Shown one piece after another: positions 21,744 through 31,686 of a DNA stretch of 64,000 nt; position 1 is the first letter of the stretch; the number at the start of each line of letters is the position of its first letter. Position numbers and translations under genes: made by a program. The DNA is from Mycobacterium sp. IS-836 (lineage in GTDB: Bacteria > Actinomycetota > Actinomycetes > Mycobacteriales > Mycobacteriaceae): positions 1 through 64,000 of the forward strand of contig NZ_MBEU01000056.1 in the NCBI RefSeq assembly GCF_001954275.1, read 5' to 3'. Under the pieces are notes generated by a model. The model saw only the letters and a program-made list of their open reading frames with translations, was not told the DNA's origin and searched no databases.

Positions 21744-23045
21744 TCAGCCGAGCAGCGCGTCCACGAATGCGGCGGGTTCGAACGGCGCCAGGTCGTCGGG
21801 TCCCTCGCCGAGTCCGACCAGCTTCACCGGCACGCCGAGCTCTTGCTGAACACGGAAAACGATGCCGCCCTTGGCCGTTCCGTCCAGCTTGGTCAGTACC
21901 GCGCCGGTGATTTCCACGACCTCGGCGAAGACCCGCGCCTGCGCCAGCCCGTTCTGCCCGATGGTGGCGTCGAGCACCAGCAGTACCTCGTCGACCGCTG
22001 CGCGCCGGGTGACCACCCGCTTGACCTTGTCGAGTTCGTCCATCAGGCCGACCTTGGTGTGCAACCGGCCGGCGGTATCGATGACCACGACGTCGGCGCC
22101 CGCGGCGATCCCCTTGTCGACCGCATCGAAGGCCACCGACGCCGGATCGGCGCCTTCGGGGCCGCGCACCACCTCGGCGCCCACGCGGGCCGCCCAGGTC
22201 TGCAGCTGATCGGCGGCCGCGGCCCGGAACGTGTCGGCGGCGCCCAGCACGACGCGGCGCCCGTCGGCCACCAGCACGCGAGCCAGCTTGCCGACGGTGG
22301 TGGTTTTTCCGGTGCCGTTGACGCCGACGATCAGCAGCACCGAGGGGTGGTCGGCGTGCGGTAGGGCGCGGATCGACCGGTCCATCGCGGGTTGCAGTTC
22401 GGTGATCAGGACGTCGCGCAGCACGGCCTTCGCGTCGGCCTCGGTGCGCACGTTGCCGCTGGCCAGACGGCTCCGCAGCTGCGAGACCACCGCATCGGCG
22501 ACCACCGGGCCCAGGTCGGCGACCAACAGCGTGTCCTCGACCTCCTGCCAGGAGTCCTCGTCGAGGTCGCCGCCGCCGATCAATCCGAGCACGCTGCGGC
22601 CCAAGGCATTCTGCGAGCGGGCCAGCCGGCCGCGCAGTCGTTCCAGTCGGCCTTCCGGCGGCGCGATGGCCTCGATCTCAGCGGCGGCCGGCGCCTCCGG
22701 GGCCTCTGCTGCCACCGGCTCGGGTTCGGGCGCCGCGGGTTCGGGCGCCACCTCCGGGAGGTGGACGTCGGAGATCGTGCGCCGCGGCGCGTCGCGGGGA
22801 ACCGTGGCGTCGTCACCGACGGCGGGCAGCCCGCCGGTGTCGAGCGTCGGAGCGGATTGGCTGAAGGTGATGCCCGACGACGCGGTGTAGCCGCCCGAGC
22901 GGTCTATCGCGCCCGGTTCGGCCGTCGTCGTCAGGCTGATGCGGCGGCGGCGGTAACGGCGCAGACCCAGGACCAACGCGACGATGACGACCAGGGCGGC
23001 GATGGCGCCCAGGACCGCGATGGCGATCCCAAGACCTTGCGACAC
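21744..23045 (-). CDS. ftsY: SRP receptor GTPase FtsY
   Basis: The 433-residue protein has an N-terminal membrane anchor (GIAIAVLGAIAALVVIVALV), an arginine patch, a long acidic alanine/proline/glutamate-rich linker (to about residue 130), then the NG GTPase domain with GVNGTGKTTT (about residue 245), DTAGR and TKLDGTAKGG. It docks the ribosome-Ffh complex at the membrane. The start is GTG 23045 with GGAAG upstream. It lies 42 bases after the smc stop, so smc and ftsY probably share a transcript, as in other mycobacteria. Confidence 0.96.
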   Translation of the reverse strand: MSQGLGIAIAVLGAIAALVVIVALVLGLRRYRRRRISLTTTAEPGAIDRSGGYTASSGITFSQSAPTLDTGGLPAVGDDATVPRDAPRRTISDVHLPEVAPEPAAPEPEPVAAEAPEAPAAAEIEAIAPPEGRLERLRGRLARSQNALGRSVLGLIGGGDLDEDSWQEVEDTLLVADLGPVVADAVVSQLRSRLASGNVRTEADAKAVLRDVLITELQPAMDRSIRALPHADHPSVLLIVGVNGTGKTTTVGKLARVLVADGRRVVLGAADTFRAAAADQLQTWAARVGAEVVRGPEGADPASVAFDAVDKGIAAGADVVVIDTAGRLHTKVGLMDELDKVKRVVTRRAAVDEVLLVLDATIGQNGLAQARVFAEVVEITGAVLTKLDGTAKGGIVFRVQQELGVPVKLVGLGEGPDDLAPFEPAAFVDALLG

Positions 23046-23087
23046 GCTGACATTCTTCCAAGCGGCCGCGCGCCGGTGGGACCGGCC

Positions 23088-26000
23088 CTAGTTGGAACTG
23101 GAGACCAGCTGCTCCACCTGCTGGCCGCGCATGCGCTGGGAGATCACCGCGGTGATGCCGTCGCCCTGCATCGTCACGCCGTACAGCGCGTCGGCGACCT
23201 CCATCGTCGGCTTCTGGTGCGTGATGATGATGATCTGCGACTGGGCGCGCAGCTGTTCGAACAGACCGATCAGCCGGCGCAGGTTCACGTCGTCGAGCGC
23301 GGCCTCGACCTCGTCCATGATGTAGAACGGCGACGGGCGGGCCCGGAAGATCGCCACCAGCATCGCCACTGCGGTCAAGGCCTTTTCGCCGCCGGACAGC
23401 AATGACAGCCGGGTGATCTTCTTGCCCGGCGGACGCGCCTCGACCTCGATGCCGGTGGTGAGCATGTCGTCGGGATCGGTCAGCCGCAGCCGGCCCTCGC
23501 CGCCGGGGAACAGCGCGGTGAACACGTCGGAGAACTCGCGCTCCACATCGTTGAAGGCGTCGGTGAACACCTGCAGGATGCGGGCATCGACGTCGGCGAC
23601 GACATCCAGCAGATCCTTGCGGGCCGCCTTGACGTCCTCGAGCTGGGTGGACAGGAAGTTGTAGCGTTCCTCCAGCGCGGCGAACTCCTCCAGCGCCAGC
23701 GGGTTGACCCGGCCCAGCTCGGCCAGCTCACGCTCGGCGCGTTTGGCCCGGCGCTCCTGGGTGGCCCGGTCATACGGCATCGGTGCGGGCATGGTGACCT
23801 GTTCACCACGGTCGCGGGCCTGCTCGAATTCGGCCATCTCGAGATCCGTCGGGGGCAGCGCGACGTCGGGGCCGTACTCGGCGATCAGGTCGGCCGGCGC
23901 CATGCCGAACTGCTCCAGCACCATCTGCTCGAGCTGCTCGATGCGCAGGGCCGCCTGGGCGTTGGCCACCTCGTCGCGGTGCAGCGAATCGGTCAGGGTC
24001 GCCACCCGGGCCCCCAGCTGATGCACCTCGTCGCGGACCGCCGCCATGGCCACCGAGCGCTCCTGACGCTCGGCGACCAGCGCGTCGCGGATCCGCGACG
24101 CCGCGTCGACCACGCGGTCCAGCCTCTCGGCCAGCAGCCGCCCGGCGTCGGCCACCGCGGCGGCTACCGCGGCCGCGCGCAATCGTGCCGCGTGCGCCTG
24201 CTGGGCCCGGATCCGTGCCTCGCGTTCGGCGGCGGCCGCGCGTCGCAACGAATCCGCCCGCCCGCGCACCGCGTTGGCGCGTTCCTCGGCGGTGCGGACG
24301 GCCAGCCGCGCCTCCACCTCGGCGCCGCGCGCGCTTTCGGCGGCGGCGGCGATCTGCTGACGGTTGACCGGGTCGGCCACCTGGACATGCTGCGTCTCTT
24401 GGGCGTTGCGCAGCCGGGTCTCGAGCTCGGTGACCTCTTCGACCGTCTGCGCCCGCCCCGACTCCAACTCCTCGCGCTGGTGCAGGAGCCGGTTCCACTC
24501 CTGATCGGCGGTGCGGGCATCCTGGCCGAGCCGGCCGAGCTGCTCGTACATCGCCGAGATCGCGGTGTCGGATTCGTTGAGGGCGGCCAGCGCCTGCTCG
24601 GCGGAGTCTTGTCGGGCGCTCTGCTCGGCCAGCGCGCCGGACAGCGCCGCACTCAGCTGAGCCACCCGCGCCTCCGCCGCGGCGAGCTCGCTGCCGGCCT
24701 TGTCGATTTCCGAGGTGAGCTCCAGCGTGGACAGCTTGCGGTCGGAACCGCCGCTCACCCAGCCGGCGCCCACCAGGTCGCCGTCGAGGGTGACCGCGCG
24801 CAATTGCGGGCGCGCCGCCACCAGATCCAGCGCCTGGCCCAGGTCGCCGACTACCGCGACCCCGGAGAGCATGGCGACCATCGCGCCGCGCAGCCGCTGC
24901 GGTGCCTCGACCAGATCGAGCGCCCACAGGGCGCCGCCGGGTAGCTCACCGGCCGGCGCGGGATTGTCGGCGGGCCAATCGCCCAGCACCAGGGCCGCGC
25001 GGCCGCCGTCGGCCGCCTTGAGCGCGGAGACCGCCGAACGGGCGGCGCCAAAGCCCTCGACGGCCAGCGCGTCCGCCGCGGACCCGAGCACGGCGGCCAA
25101 CGCCGTCTCGTAGCCGGACCGGACCTTGACCAACTTGGCGACGGGACCGAAAAGCCCTGCGACACTGTAGTTTTGCGTAAGCCACGCGGCGCCGTCCTTG
25201 CGCTCGAGGCCCACCGAGAGCGCGTCGATGCGGGCCCGCAGGGACGCGACCTGACGTTCGGCCTCCCGCTCGGCGGACTGCAGCTCGGTGACGCGTTCGT
25301 CGGCCAACCGCAGCGCGGCCACCGTGCGTTCGTGGTGCTCGTCCAGGCCGACCTCGCCCTGATCCAGTTCGCCGACGCGGCCCTGCACGGTTTCGAACTC
25401 CGCCTTGGTCTGCTGCGCGCGGGTGGCGGCGTGTTCGATTCGTTCGGTCAGGCGCGCGACGCTGTCGTCGATCGATTCGACGCGCGCTCGCATCGTCTCC
25501 ACCTGACCGGCCAGCCGCGCCAGGCCCTCCCGCCGGTCCGCCTCGGCCCGTACGGCCGCCAGGTGGGCGCGGTCGGCCTCGGCGGCCGCGCGCTCGCGTT
25601 CGGCCAATTCCGCGCGGGCGGCATCCAGCCGGGTGCCCGCCGCGGCCAGCTCCGCCAAGAGCCGCTGCTCGGTGGCCGCAACCTGCTCGGCCTCGGCTTC
25701 CAGCGCGTCGGGGTCGGTGTCTCCCGTCGTCGCCGGCTCCAGGTCGAGATGCTGGGCGCGCTCGTTGGCGATGCGCACCGTGGCGCCCACGCGTTCGGCC
25801 AGAGCGGACAACCCGAACCAGGTGTGCTGAACCGACTCGGCGCGGCCGGAAAGGTCGGCGAGCGCGGTCTCGTGCGCGGTCAGCTCCTCGGATGCCACCG
25901 CGAGGCGGGCGGCGGCCTCGTCGTGTTCGCGGCGCATCGCCGCCTCGGCCTCCAAGATCGCCTCGCGCTCCACCTGCCGGCTGACCAGGTCGTCGGCGGC

Positions 26001-26687
26001 CAGGCGTAGTTTGGCGTCGCGCAGATCGGCCTGGATGGTTTGGGCGCGACGGGCCACCTCGGCCTGCCGGCCCAGCGGTTTGAGCTGGCGGCGCAGCTCG
26101 GTGGTGAGGTCGGTGAGCCGGGCCAGGTTCGCCGACATCGCTTCGAGTTTGCGGAGAGCTTTTTCCTTGCGCTTGCGATGCTTGAGCACGCCGGCGGCTT
26201 CCTCGATGAAAGCCCGGCGATCCTCGGGACGCGACTGCAGGATCTCGTCGAGCTTGCCCTGCCCGACGATCACGTGCATCTCTCGCCCGATACCCGAATC
26301 GCTCAGCAGCTCCTGCACGTCCATCAAACGGCAACTGGCGCCGTTGATTTCGTATTCACTGGCGCCGTCACGGAACATCCGCCGAGTGATCGACACCTCG
26401 GAGTACTCGATCGGCAACGCGTTGTCGGAGTTGTCGATGGTGACGGTGACTTCGGCGCGGCCCAGCGGCGCGCGCGACGAGGTGCCGGCGAAGATGACGT
26501 CTTCCATCTTTCCGCCGCGCAGCGTCTTTGCGCCCTGCTCCCCCATGACCCACGCCAGGGCGTCGACCACGTTGGATTTGCCGGAGCCGTTGGGGCCGAC
26601 GACGGCGGTGATGCCCGGCTCGAAGCGCAGAGTCGTCGGCGATGCGAAGGACTTGAAGCCCTTCAGCGTCAGACTCTTGAGGTACAC
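23088..26687 (-). CDS. smc: Chromosome partition protein SMC
   Basis: The 1199-residue ATPase has Walker A ([16 protein letters not shown], residues about 31-46), a long coiled coil, a hinge (about residues 500-650), a second coiled coil, the ABC signature [16 protein letters not shown] and Walker B ([14 protein letters not shown]). With ScpA and ScpB it loads at ParB/parS and aligns the chromosome arms; the partners are not in this window. The start is GTG 26687 ([14 protein letters not shown]), the canonical N-terminus. The 134 bases upstream to acyP carry a 12-base direct repeat but no clear promoter. Confidence 0.97.
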   Translation of the reverse strand: MYLKSLTLKGFKSFASPTTLRFEPGITAVVGPNGSGKSNVVDALAWVMGEQGAKTLRGGKMEDVIFAGTSSRAPLGRAEVTVTIDNSDNALPIEYSEVSITRRMFRDGASEYEINGASCRLMDVQELLSDSGIGREMHVIVGQGKLDEILQSRPEDRRAFIEEAAGVLKHRKRKEKALRKLEAMSANLARLTDLTTELRRQLKPLGRQAEVARRAQTIQADLRDAKLRLAADDLVSRQVEREAILEAEAAMRREHDEAAARLAVASEELTAHETALADLSGRAESVQHTWFGLSALAERVGATVRIANERAQHLDLEPATTGDTDPDALEAEAEQVAATEQRLLAELAAAGTRLDAARAELAERERAAAEADRAHLAAVRAEADRREGLARLAGQVETMRARVESIDDSVARLTERIEHAATRAQQTKAEFETVQGRVGELDQGEVGLDEHHERTVAALRLADERVTELQSAEREAERQVASLRARIDALSVGLERKDGAAWLTQNYSVAGLFGPVAKLVKVRSGYETALAAVLGSAADALAVEGFGAARSAVSALKAADGGRAALVLGDWPADNPAPAGELPGGALWALDLVEAPQRLRGAMVAMLSGVAVVGDLGQALDLVAARPQLRAVTLDGDLVGAGWVSGGSDRKLSTLELTSEIDKAGSELAAAEARVAQLSAALSGALAEQSARQDSAEQALAALNESDTAISAMYEQLGRLGQDARTADQEWNRLLHQREELESGRAQTVEEVTELETRLRNAQETQHVQVADPVNRQQIAAAAESARGAEVEARLAVRTAEERANAVRGRADSLRRAAAAEREARIRAQQAHAARLRAAAVAAAVADAGRLLAERLDRVVDAASRIRDALVAERQERSVAMAAVRDEVHQLGARVATLTDSLHRDEVANAQAALRIEQLEQMVLEQFGMAPADLIAEYGPDVALPPTDLEMAEFEQARDRGEQVTMPAPMPYDRATQERRAKRAERELAELGRVNPLALEEFAALEERYNFLSTQLEDVKAARKDLLDVVADVDARILQVFTDAFNDVEREFSDVFTALFPGGEGRLRLTDPDDMLTTGIEVEARPPGKKITRLSLLSGGEKALTAVAMLVAIFRARPSPFYIMDEVEAALDDVNLRRLIGLFEQLRAQSQIIIITHQKPTMEVADALYGVTMQGDGITAVISQRMRGQQVEQLVSSSN

Positions 26688-26821
26688 GGCTCGCCAGACT
26701 ACCGGTCAAATTGGCCCCGACCCCGCTCACCGAGGGGTGTCGGCTGGCACGAAATTTGCCTGGCGTTCACGTGTCGACGCACTGGCCACAGGGGCCACAT
26801 CAGTCACTGAGCCGAGGGGTG

Positions 26822-27115
26822 TCAGCGCTCGACGAAACCCTCGAACTCCTCGGTTGGCGCCGACCAATCGGCGACAACCTTGTCGACATGCCCGGGCGTG
26901 CCCCCGCCGTCCAGCAGCTGCAGCAGTTTCTCGCCCGCCTCGCGCGGACCCTGAGCGACCACGCGCACGCGGCCGTCGGACTGGTTGGCCGCGTACCCGG
27001 TGAGGCCTAGTTCCAGGGCGCGGCAGCGGGTCCACCAGCGGAAACCGACGCCCTGGACCCGCCCGTGCACCCAGGCGGTGAGCCGGACGTCAGGATCCGA
27101 CGTTGGATTCGACAC
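26822..27115 (-). CDS. acyP: Acylphosphatase
   Basis: The 97-residue protein has the family signature GRVQGVGFRWWTRCRALELGL, with the catalytic Arg in GVGFRWW and an Asn in YAANQSDGRV. It hydrolyses the carboxyl-phosphate bond of acyl phosphates. Its start overlaps the end of the osmC-like gene by 26 bases, so it is translated from the same transcript. It corresponds to Rv2922A by position. Confidence 0.94.
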   Translation of the reverse strand: MSNPTSDPDVRLTAWVHGRVQGVGFRWWTRCRALELGLTGYAANQSDGRVRVVAQGPREAGEKLLQLLDGGGTPGHVDKVVADWSAPTEEFEGFVER

Positions 27116-27515
27116 TGGCGACCTCGAAGTTGACTTCTGTGCCGGATTTCAGCGTGCGCCCGACCGTGCAGACCAGGTCGATGGCCCGGTTCACCACCAC
27201 CAGCAGGCGTTCCTTCTCCTCGTCCGACAATCCCGACAGGTCGAGCTCGAGGGTCTCATCGAGCCGCGGATAACGCTCCTGTTCCCGGTCGGCGGGTCCG
27301 GACACCTTGACCACCGCGTTGTAGTCGTCTCCGAGCCGGCGGGCCAGCGGCTCGTCGCTGGCCATCCCGCTGCATGCGGCGAGTGCGATCTTGAGCAGCT
27401 CGCCGGGGGTGAATACACCCTCGACGTCATCGGAGCCGACGAGAACCTGCGCACCCCGTGAGCTGTGTCCGGTGTAGCGGCGCGATCCGGTGCGTTCGAC
27501 CCACAGTTCCGTCAT
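27090..27515 (-). CDS. OsmC/Ohr family peroxiredoxin-like protein
   Basis: The 141-residue protein has the two conserved cysteines of the OsmC fold, in ALAACSGM and in DLVCTVGRTL, and a conserved glutamate in the ERYPRLDETLEL segment. Such proteins reduce organic or fatty-acid hydroperoxides with lipoylated partners or other thiols. It corresponds to Rv2923c by position. It heads the acyP pair on the minus strand and diverges from the PIG-L deacetylase gene, with only 34 bases between the starts. Confidence 0.88.
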   Translation of the reverse strand: MTELWVERTGSRRYTGHSSRGAQVLVGSDDVEGVFTPGELLKIALAACSGMASDEPLARRLGDDYNAVVKVSGPADREQERYPRLDETLELDLSGLSDEEKERLLVVVNRAIDLVCTVGRTLKSGTEVNFEVASVESNVGS

Positions 27516-27536
27516 AGGTCATTTCTACCGGGCGGG

Positions 27537-27542
27537 CATACT
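27537..27542 (+). promoter_or_regulatory. Possible -10 box for the PIG-L gene, leaderless
   Basis: CATACT partly fits TAnnnT and ends seven bases before ATG 27550. There is no good Shine-Dalgarno sequence, so a leaderless transcript is plausible. Confidence 0.3.
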
Positions 27543-27549
27543 GCGTTGC

Positions 27550-28335
27550 ATGGCCACTGTCGTCGCGTTCCACGCCCATCCCGACGACGAGGTAATCCTC
27601 ACCGGCGGAACACTCGCGCGGGCGGCGGCGGCGGGGCACCGCGTGGTTCTTGTCACGGCGACCGACGGGCGGGTGCACAACGAGGACGATGGCGTCCGGC
27701 TGAACGAATTGCGTTCGAGCGCGGGCATTCTCGGCGTTCACCGGGTCGAGTGCCTCGGTTACGCCGATAGCGGCTACGGTCCCGATTTCTACCCGGATCC
27801 ACCCGGCCGGGTCAGGTTCGGGCGAGCCGATGTCGATGAGGCGGCGCAGCGGCTGGCCGGCATACTTAGCGAGGAAGACGCGGACCTGCTGCTCAGCTAC
27901 GAGCGCAACGGCGGCTACGGCCATCGAGATCATGTGCAGGTACATCACGTCGGCGCGCGGGCAGCCGAGCTCGCCGCGACCCCGCGGGTGCTCGAGACGA
28001 CCATGCCGCGCGAACTACTGCGCCGGACCAGCGATCTGGCTCATCTGCTGCGGCTACCAGCACCATACGAGCGGGACATCGTCCGCACTGCATATGCTCC
28101 GCGGGCGAGCATCACCCATCGCATCAACGTCTTTCGTTTCGCGCGGCAGAAGCGGGACGCGCTCGCCGCACACCGCTCGCAGATCGGAGGCTCTGGCCGG
28201 GCCGCGCGCCTGTTCGAGGCGCTGCTTCGAGTGCCACCCCAACTCTTCGGTCTGATATTCCCGTGTGAGTGGTTCGTGGACCCGGCCCTATCACCAAGTT
28301 CGCCAGGAGCTTTGCGCCGCGACATCTTTGATTGA
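27550..28335 (+). CDS. PIG-L/LmbE family N-acetylglucosaminyl deacetylase-like protein
   Basis: The 261-residue protein starts MATVVAFHAHPDDE, with the zinc motif HPDDE at residues 10-14, and has the third zinc ligand region in GHRDHVQVHH (about residues 123-132). Mycobacterial relatives include MshB and Mca of mycothiol metabolism, but this is a shorter paralogue whose substrate is unknown. ATG 27550 was chosen because the zinc motif is always near the N-terminus; a longer upstream frame would add an unlikely extension overlapping the divergent osmC-like gene. I do not recall a counterpart at this place in M. tuberculosis, so it may be an accessory insertion. Confidence 0.85.
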   Translation: MATVVAFHAHPDDEVILTGGTLARAAAAGHRVVLVTATDGRVHNEDDGVRLNELRSSAGILGVHRVECLGYADSGYGPDFYPDPPGRVRFGRADVDEAAQRLAGILSEEDADLLLSYERNGGYGHRDHVQVHHVGARAAELAATPRVLETTMPRELLRRTSDLAHLLRLPAPYERDIVRTAYAPRASITHRINVFRFARQKRDALAAHRSQIGGSGRAARLFEALLRVPPQLFGLIFPCEWFVDPALSPSSPGALRRDIFD

Positions 28336-28348
28336 TCGGCATGTACCC

Positions 28349-29197
28349 TCAACGCCGCGGCCGCGGCTGGCATTTCGGGCAGTAGAACGACGAGCGGTTC
28401 ATGAACCTCTCCCGGCGCATGACCGCGCCGCAGCGCCGGCAGCTTTCGCCTTCACGGCCATAGGCGTCCAGGGAGCGGTCGAAGTACCCGGACTCGCCGT
28501 TGACGTTGACATACAACGAATCGAACGATGTCCCGCCCTGCGCCAGGGCTTCGCGCATCACCTCCGCGGCCGAATCCAGCACCGCGCCAAGCTGTTTGCG
28601 GGTCAGCGTCGCGGCGATTCGCGAACCGTGCACCTTGGCCCGCCACAGCGCTTCGTCGGCGTAGATATTGCCGATCCCCGACACCACCTGCTGATCCAGG
28701 AGCTGGCGCTTGATCTCGGAGTGCTTGTGCCGCAACACTTTTACGACAGCGTCGGCATCGAACCGGGAATCGAGCGGGTCACGCGCCAGGTGCGCGACGG
28801 GCTGCGGCACCACACTGCCGTCCACTTCCACGAGGTCGGCGAGCATCCAGCCGCCGAACGTCCGCTGGTCCGCGAAGCTCAGCACGGTCCCGTCGTCGAG
28901 CAGCGCGGAGATGCGAACATGATCGGCGCGCGGGACGGTCCCCAGCAGCATCTGCCCGCTCATGCCGAGGTGAACCACCAGCGCCTCACCGGATTCCAGC
29001 GTCAGCCACAAGTACTTGCCCCGACGATCCGTTCCGGTGATCCCCACGTCGAGCAGGCGGGCGGTCAGGTCGGCGGGCCCGGCCTCGTGGCGGCGCACCG
29101 CGCGGGGATGGTGGACCCGAACGGCGGTGATCGTCTTGCCCACCACATGGGCCTGCAAGCCGCGGCGCACCACCTCGACTTCGGGTAGTTCAGGCAT
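28349..29197 (-). CDS. mutM: Formamidopyrimidine-DNA glycosylase (MutM/Fpg)
   Basis: The 282-residue protein starts [14 protein letters not shown], with the catalytic Pro2 and Glu3. It has a helix-two-turn-helix and a C-terminal zinc finger with four cysteines (CRRCGAV...FYCPKCQ). It removes 8-oxoguanine and other oxidised purines from DNA. It follows rnc on the minus strand, an order (rnc-fpg-...smc) typical of actinobacteria. The intergenic region with rnc contains a duplicated 43-base element. Confidence 0.96.
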   Translation of the reverse strand: MPELPEVEVVRRGLQAHVVGKTITAVRVHHPRAVRRHEAGPADLTARLLDVGITGTDRRGKYLWLTLESGEALVVHLGMSGQMLLGTVPRADHVRISALLDDGTVLSFADQRTFGGWMLADLVEVDGSVVPQPVAHLARDPLDSRFDADAVVKVLRHKHSEIKRQLLDQQVVSGIGNIYADEALWRAKVHGSRIAATLTRKQLGAVLDSAAEVMREALAQGGTSFDSLYVNVNGESGYFDRSLDAYGREGESCRRCGAVMRRERFMNRSSFYCPKCQPRPRR

Positions 29198-29203
29198 CTA
29201 GTG

Positions 29204-29301
29204 ATGATCGCAAGCGCGGCGAAGCCGAGCGCTGCGGGTCATCACCGTCGAATTGGGCATGATCGCAAGCGCGGCGAAGCCGGGCGCTGCGGGTCATCAC
29301 C
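29204..29301. repeat. Tandem pair of a 43-bp intergenic element
   Basis: Two copies, 29204-29246 and 29259-29301, differ at a single position. Each begins ATGATCGCAAGCGCGGCGAA and ends GCTGCGGGTCATCACC, so that its ends (ATGATC/GGTCAT) are partly complementary. They occupy the space between the rnc stop and the mutM start. This looks like a dispersed mycobacterial intergenic repeat rather than a coding sequence. Confidence 0.85.
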
Positions 29302-29307
29302 CTCGAT

Positions 29308-30017
<710 letters not shown>

Positions 30018-30021
<4 letters not shown>

Positions 30022-30611
30022 TGCTCACCCCGCGAATCCGGCTGGGACGCTTCGGGTTCCAACATCTGCCTCAGCTTCGCCCATCGCGGGTCGATGCGGT
30101 CATGGTGATGGCCCGGCTCCGCGGCCAGCGAAACACCGCATTCGGGGCACAATCCCGGGCAATCCGGCCTGCACAGCGGGGCGAACGGAAGCTCCAGTCC
30201 GACGGCGTCGACGATGGGCTGCTCGAGGTCGATGGTGTCCTCGACGATGTGGCCGACCTCGTCTTCCTCGGTGGTCGCCTCGGTCGTGCTGTCGGGATAC
30301 GCGAAGAGTTCGGTCAGCGCGACCTCGACGCGGCCGGTGACCTCGGTCAGGCAGCGGACACACTCGCCGACGGTCGGCCCGGCCACCGTCCCGGTGACCA
30401 GGACGCCTTCCGACACCGACTCGACCCGCAGATCCAGCTCCACCGGCGCGCCGGGTTGGATCGCGATCATGTCCCGCCCAATGCGTGACGGGCTGGGCAC
30501 GGTGTCGCGCAGGGTGACCATTGCGCCCGGGCGTCGCCCGAGCCGGGTGATATCGATCGCCATCGGCGAGGTCGGGTGTCGCCGCGCCGTGGTGCTGTGC
30601 TGCCGCGCCAT
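30018..30611 (-). CDS. YceD/DUF177 family protein
   Basis: The 197-residue protein has the DUF177 pattern: CVRCL in the first half, an acidic middle segment, and the cysteine cluster [13 protein letters not shown], which looks metal-binding. The family is linked to ribosomal protein L32 expression and 23S rRNA maturation in other bacteria and plants. Its place next to rnc fits a role in rRNA maturation, by inference. The start ATG 30611 is preceded by a TAGGAT -10 box at leaderless spacing. It corresponds to Rv2926c. Confidence 0.9.
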
Positions 30612-30618
30612 AGGGGAA

Positions 30619-30624
30619 ATCCTA
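30619..30624 (-). promoter_or_regulatory. -10 box for the DUF177-rnc-mutM genes, leaderless
   Basis: TAGGAT on the minus strand ends seven bases before ATG 30611, the spacing of leaderless mycobacterial promoters. There is no Shine-Dalgarno sequence in the intervening TTCCCCT. Confidence 0.45.
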
Positions 30625-30681
30625 CGGCGCGCGCCGCCCGGCGCGAGGGCGCAACGAAGCGGTCAACGGCTGCCGCGGGGG

Positions 30682-31425
30682 CTAGCGCGTCGCGTAGTCG
30701 TGCGTGCCGGCCGCCGTGCGCAGCTGGTGGCGGCCGCGGCCGACGGAGCGCAGCGTGCCGTTGAGGAACTCCTCGAACTCGGCGAGCTTGTTGTCGACGT
30801 AGATGTCGCACTCGCCGCGCAAGCGATCGGCCTCGGCGTGCGCCGTGTCGATGAGGCGGGTGGATTCCGCGTTGGCCGCTTGCACCACCTCGTTCTGCGA
30901 CACCAGGCGCTGCTGTTCCTTGATGCCCTCTTGGACGGCCTTCTCGTAGGAGATGTTGCCGTTTTCGATCAGCCGGTCGGCTTCGGCCTGGGCGCGCCCG
31001 ACGCTGGCTTCGTACTCGCGTTTCGCCGCGGTGGCGATGCGGATCGACTCCTCGCGGGCTTCACCGAGCATCCGCTCGCTGTGCTGGCGCGCCTCGCTGA
31101 CCATGCGGTCCGCCTGGGCTTTTGCGTCCGAAAGGATGCGGTCGGCCTCGGCGCGGGCGTGGTTGAGCATCGACTCCGACTCGGTGGTCGCCGACGACAC
31201 CATGGATTCGGCATGCGTCTTGGCGTCGTGCAGCATCGAATCGCGCGCGTCCAGCACATCCTGGGCGTCGTCCAGCTCGCCGGGGATTGCGTCTTTGATG
31301 TCGTCGATCAGCTCGAGGACGTCACCGCGGGGCACCACGCATCCGGCCGTCATCGGCACGCCGCGGGCTTCCTCGACAATGGCGCCCAATTCGTCCAGCG
31401 CTTCAAACACTCGATACACGGCCAT
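30682..31425 (-). CDS. sepIVA: SepIVA, DivIVA-like septation coiled-coil protein
   Basis: The 247-residue protein has a short N-terminal DivIVA-like region (VFEALDELGAIVEEARGVPM) followed by an almost continuous alanine/glutamate/arginine coiled coil (about residues 50-210) of the pattern AEADRIL...AKAQADRMV. It matches the essential mycobacterial septum protein SepIVA (Rv2927c/MSMEG_2416), which acts in septation and in membrane-domain organisation. The ribosome site AGGAGGG sits just before the ATG. In M. tuberculosis the PDIM locus begins beyond this gene; here an accessory segment follows. Confidence 0.92.
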   Translation of the reverse strand: MAVYRVFEALDELGAIVEEARGVPMTAGCVVPRGDVLELIDDIKDAIPGELDDAQDVLDARDSMLHDAKTHAESMVSSATTESESMLNHARAEADRILSDAKAQADRMVSEARQHSERMLGEAREESIRIATAAKREYEASVGRAQAEADRLIENGNISYEKAVQEGIKEQQRLVSQNEVVQAANAESTRLIDTAHAEADRLRGECDIYVDNKLAEFEEFLNGTLRSVGRGRHQLRTAAGTHDYATR

Positions 31426-31636
31426 GCCCTCCTGGCGTCTTGCAAAAGCTCCTGTTGTTACCAGTGTGCCTGGTGTTACGTCTGTGACGGCGGTGGCGAG
31501 GCCGGTGTGTCGGGCATTTGCTCGGGGAACAAACGGGAAAACCCCAGCACACCGGCGTTGACCAGATCGTTACCGTCCATATTTGCGGCAGTGCCGGAGT
31601 TGGCAAAGTCCGGTTATTTTGCCGTCAGTATATGAG

Positions 31637-31670
31637 CCTTCGCCAGCATCGATCTTGTTGCCGGCGAAGG
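31637..31670 (-). terminator. Strong hairpin downstream of the AAA ATPase gene
   Basis: On the minus strand CCTTCGCCGGCA pairs with TGCTGGCGAAGG (12 pairs including one G-U) around a ten-base loop. It begins 17 bases after the ATPase stop. There is no U-tract, but mycobacterial terminators often lack one. Confidence 0.5.
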
Positions 31671-31686
31671 TTCAGGCGGTCGGCCC

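Noticed and set aside
28265..29188. A plus-strand frame opposite mutM
   Set aside because: Antisense to a complete mutM with all its motifs.
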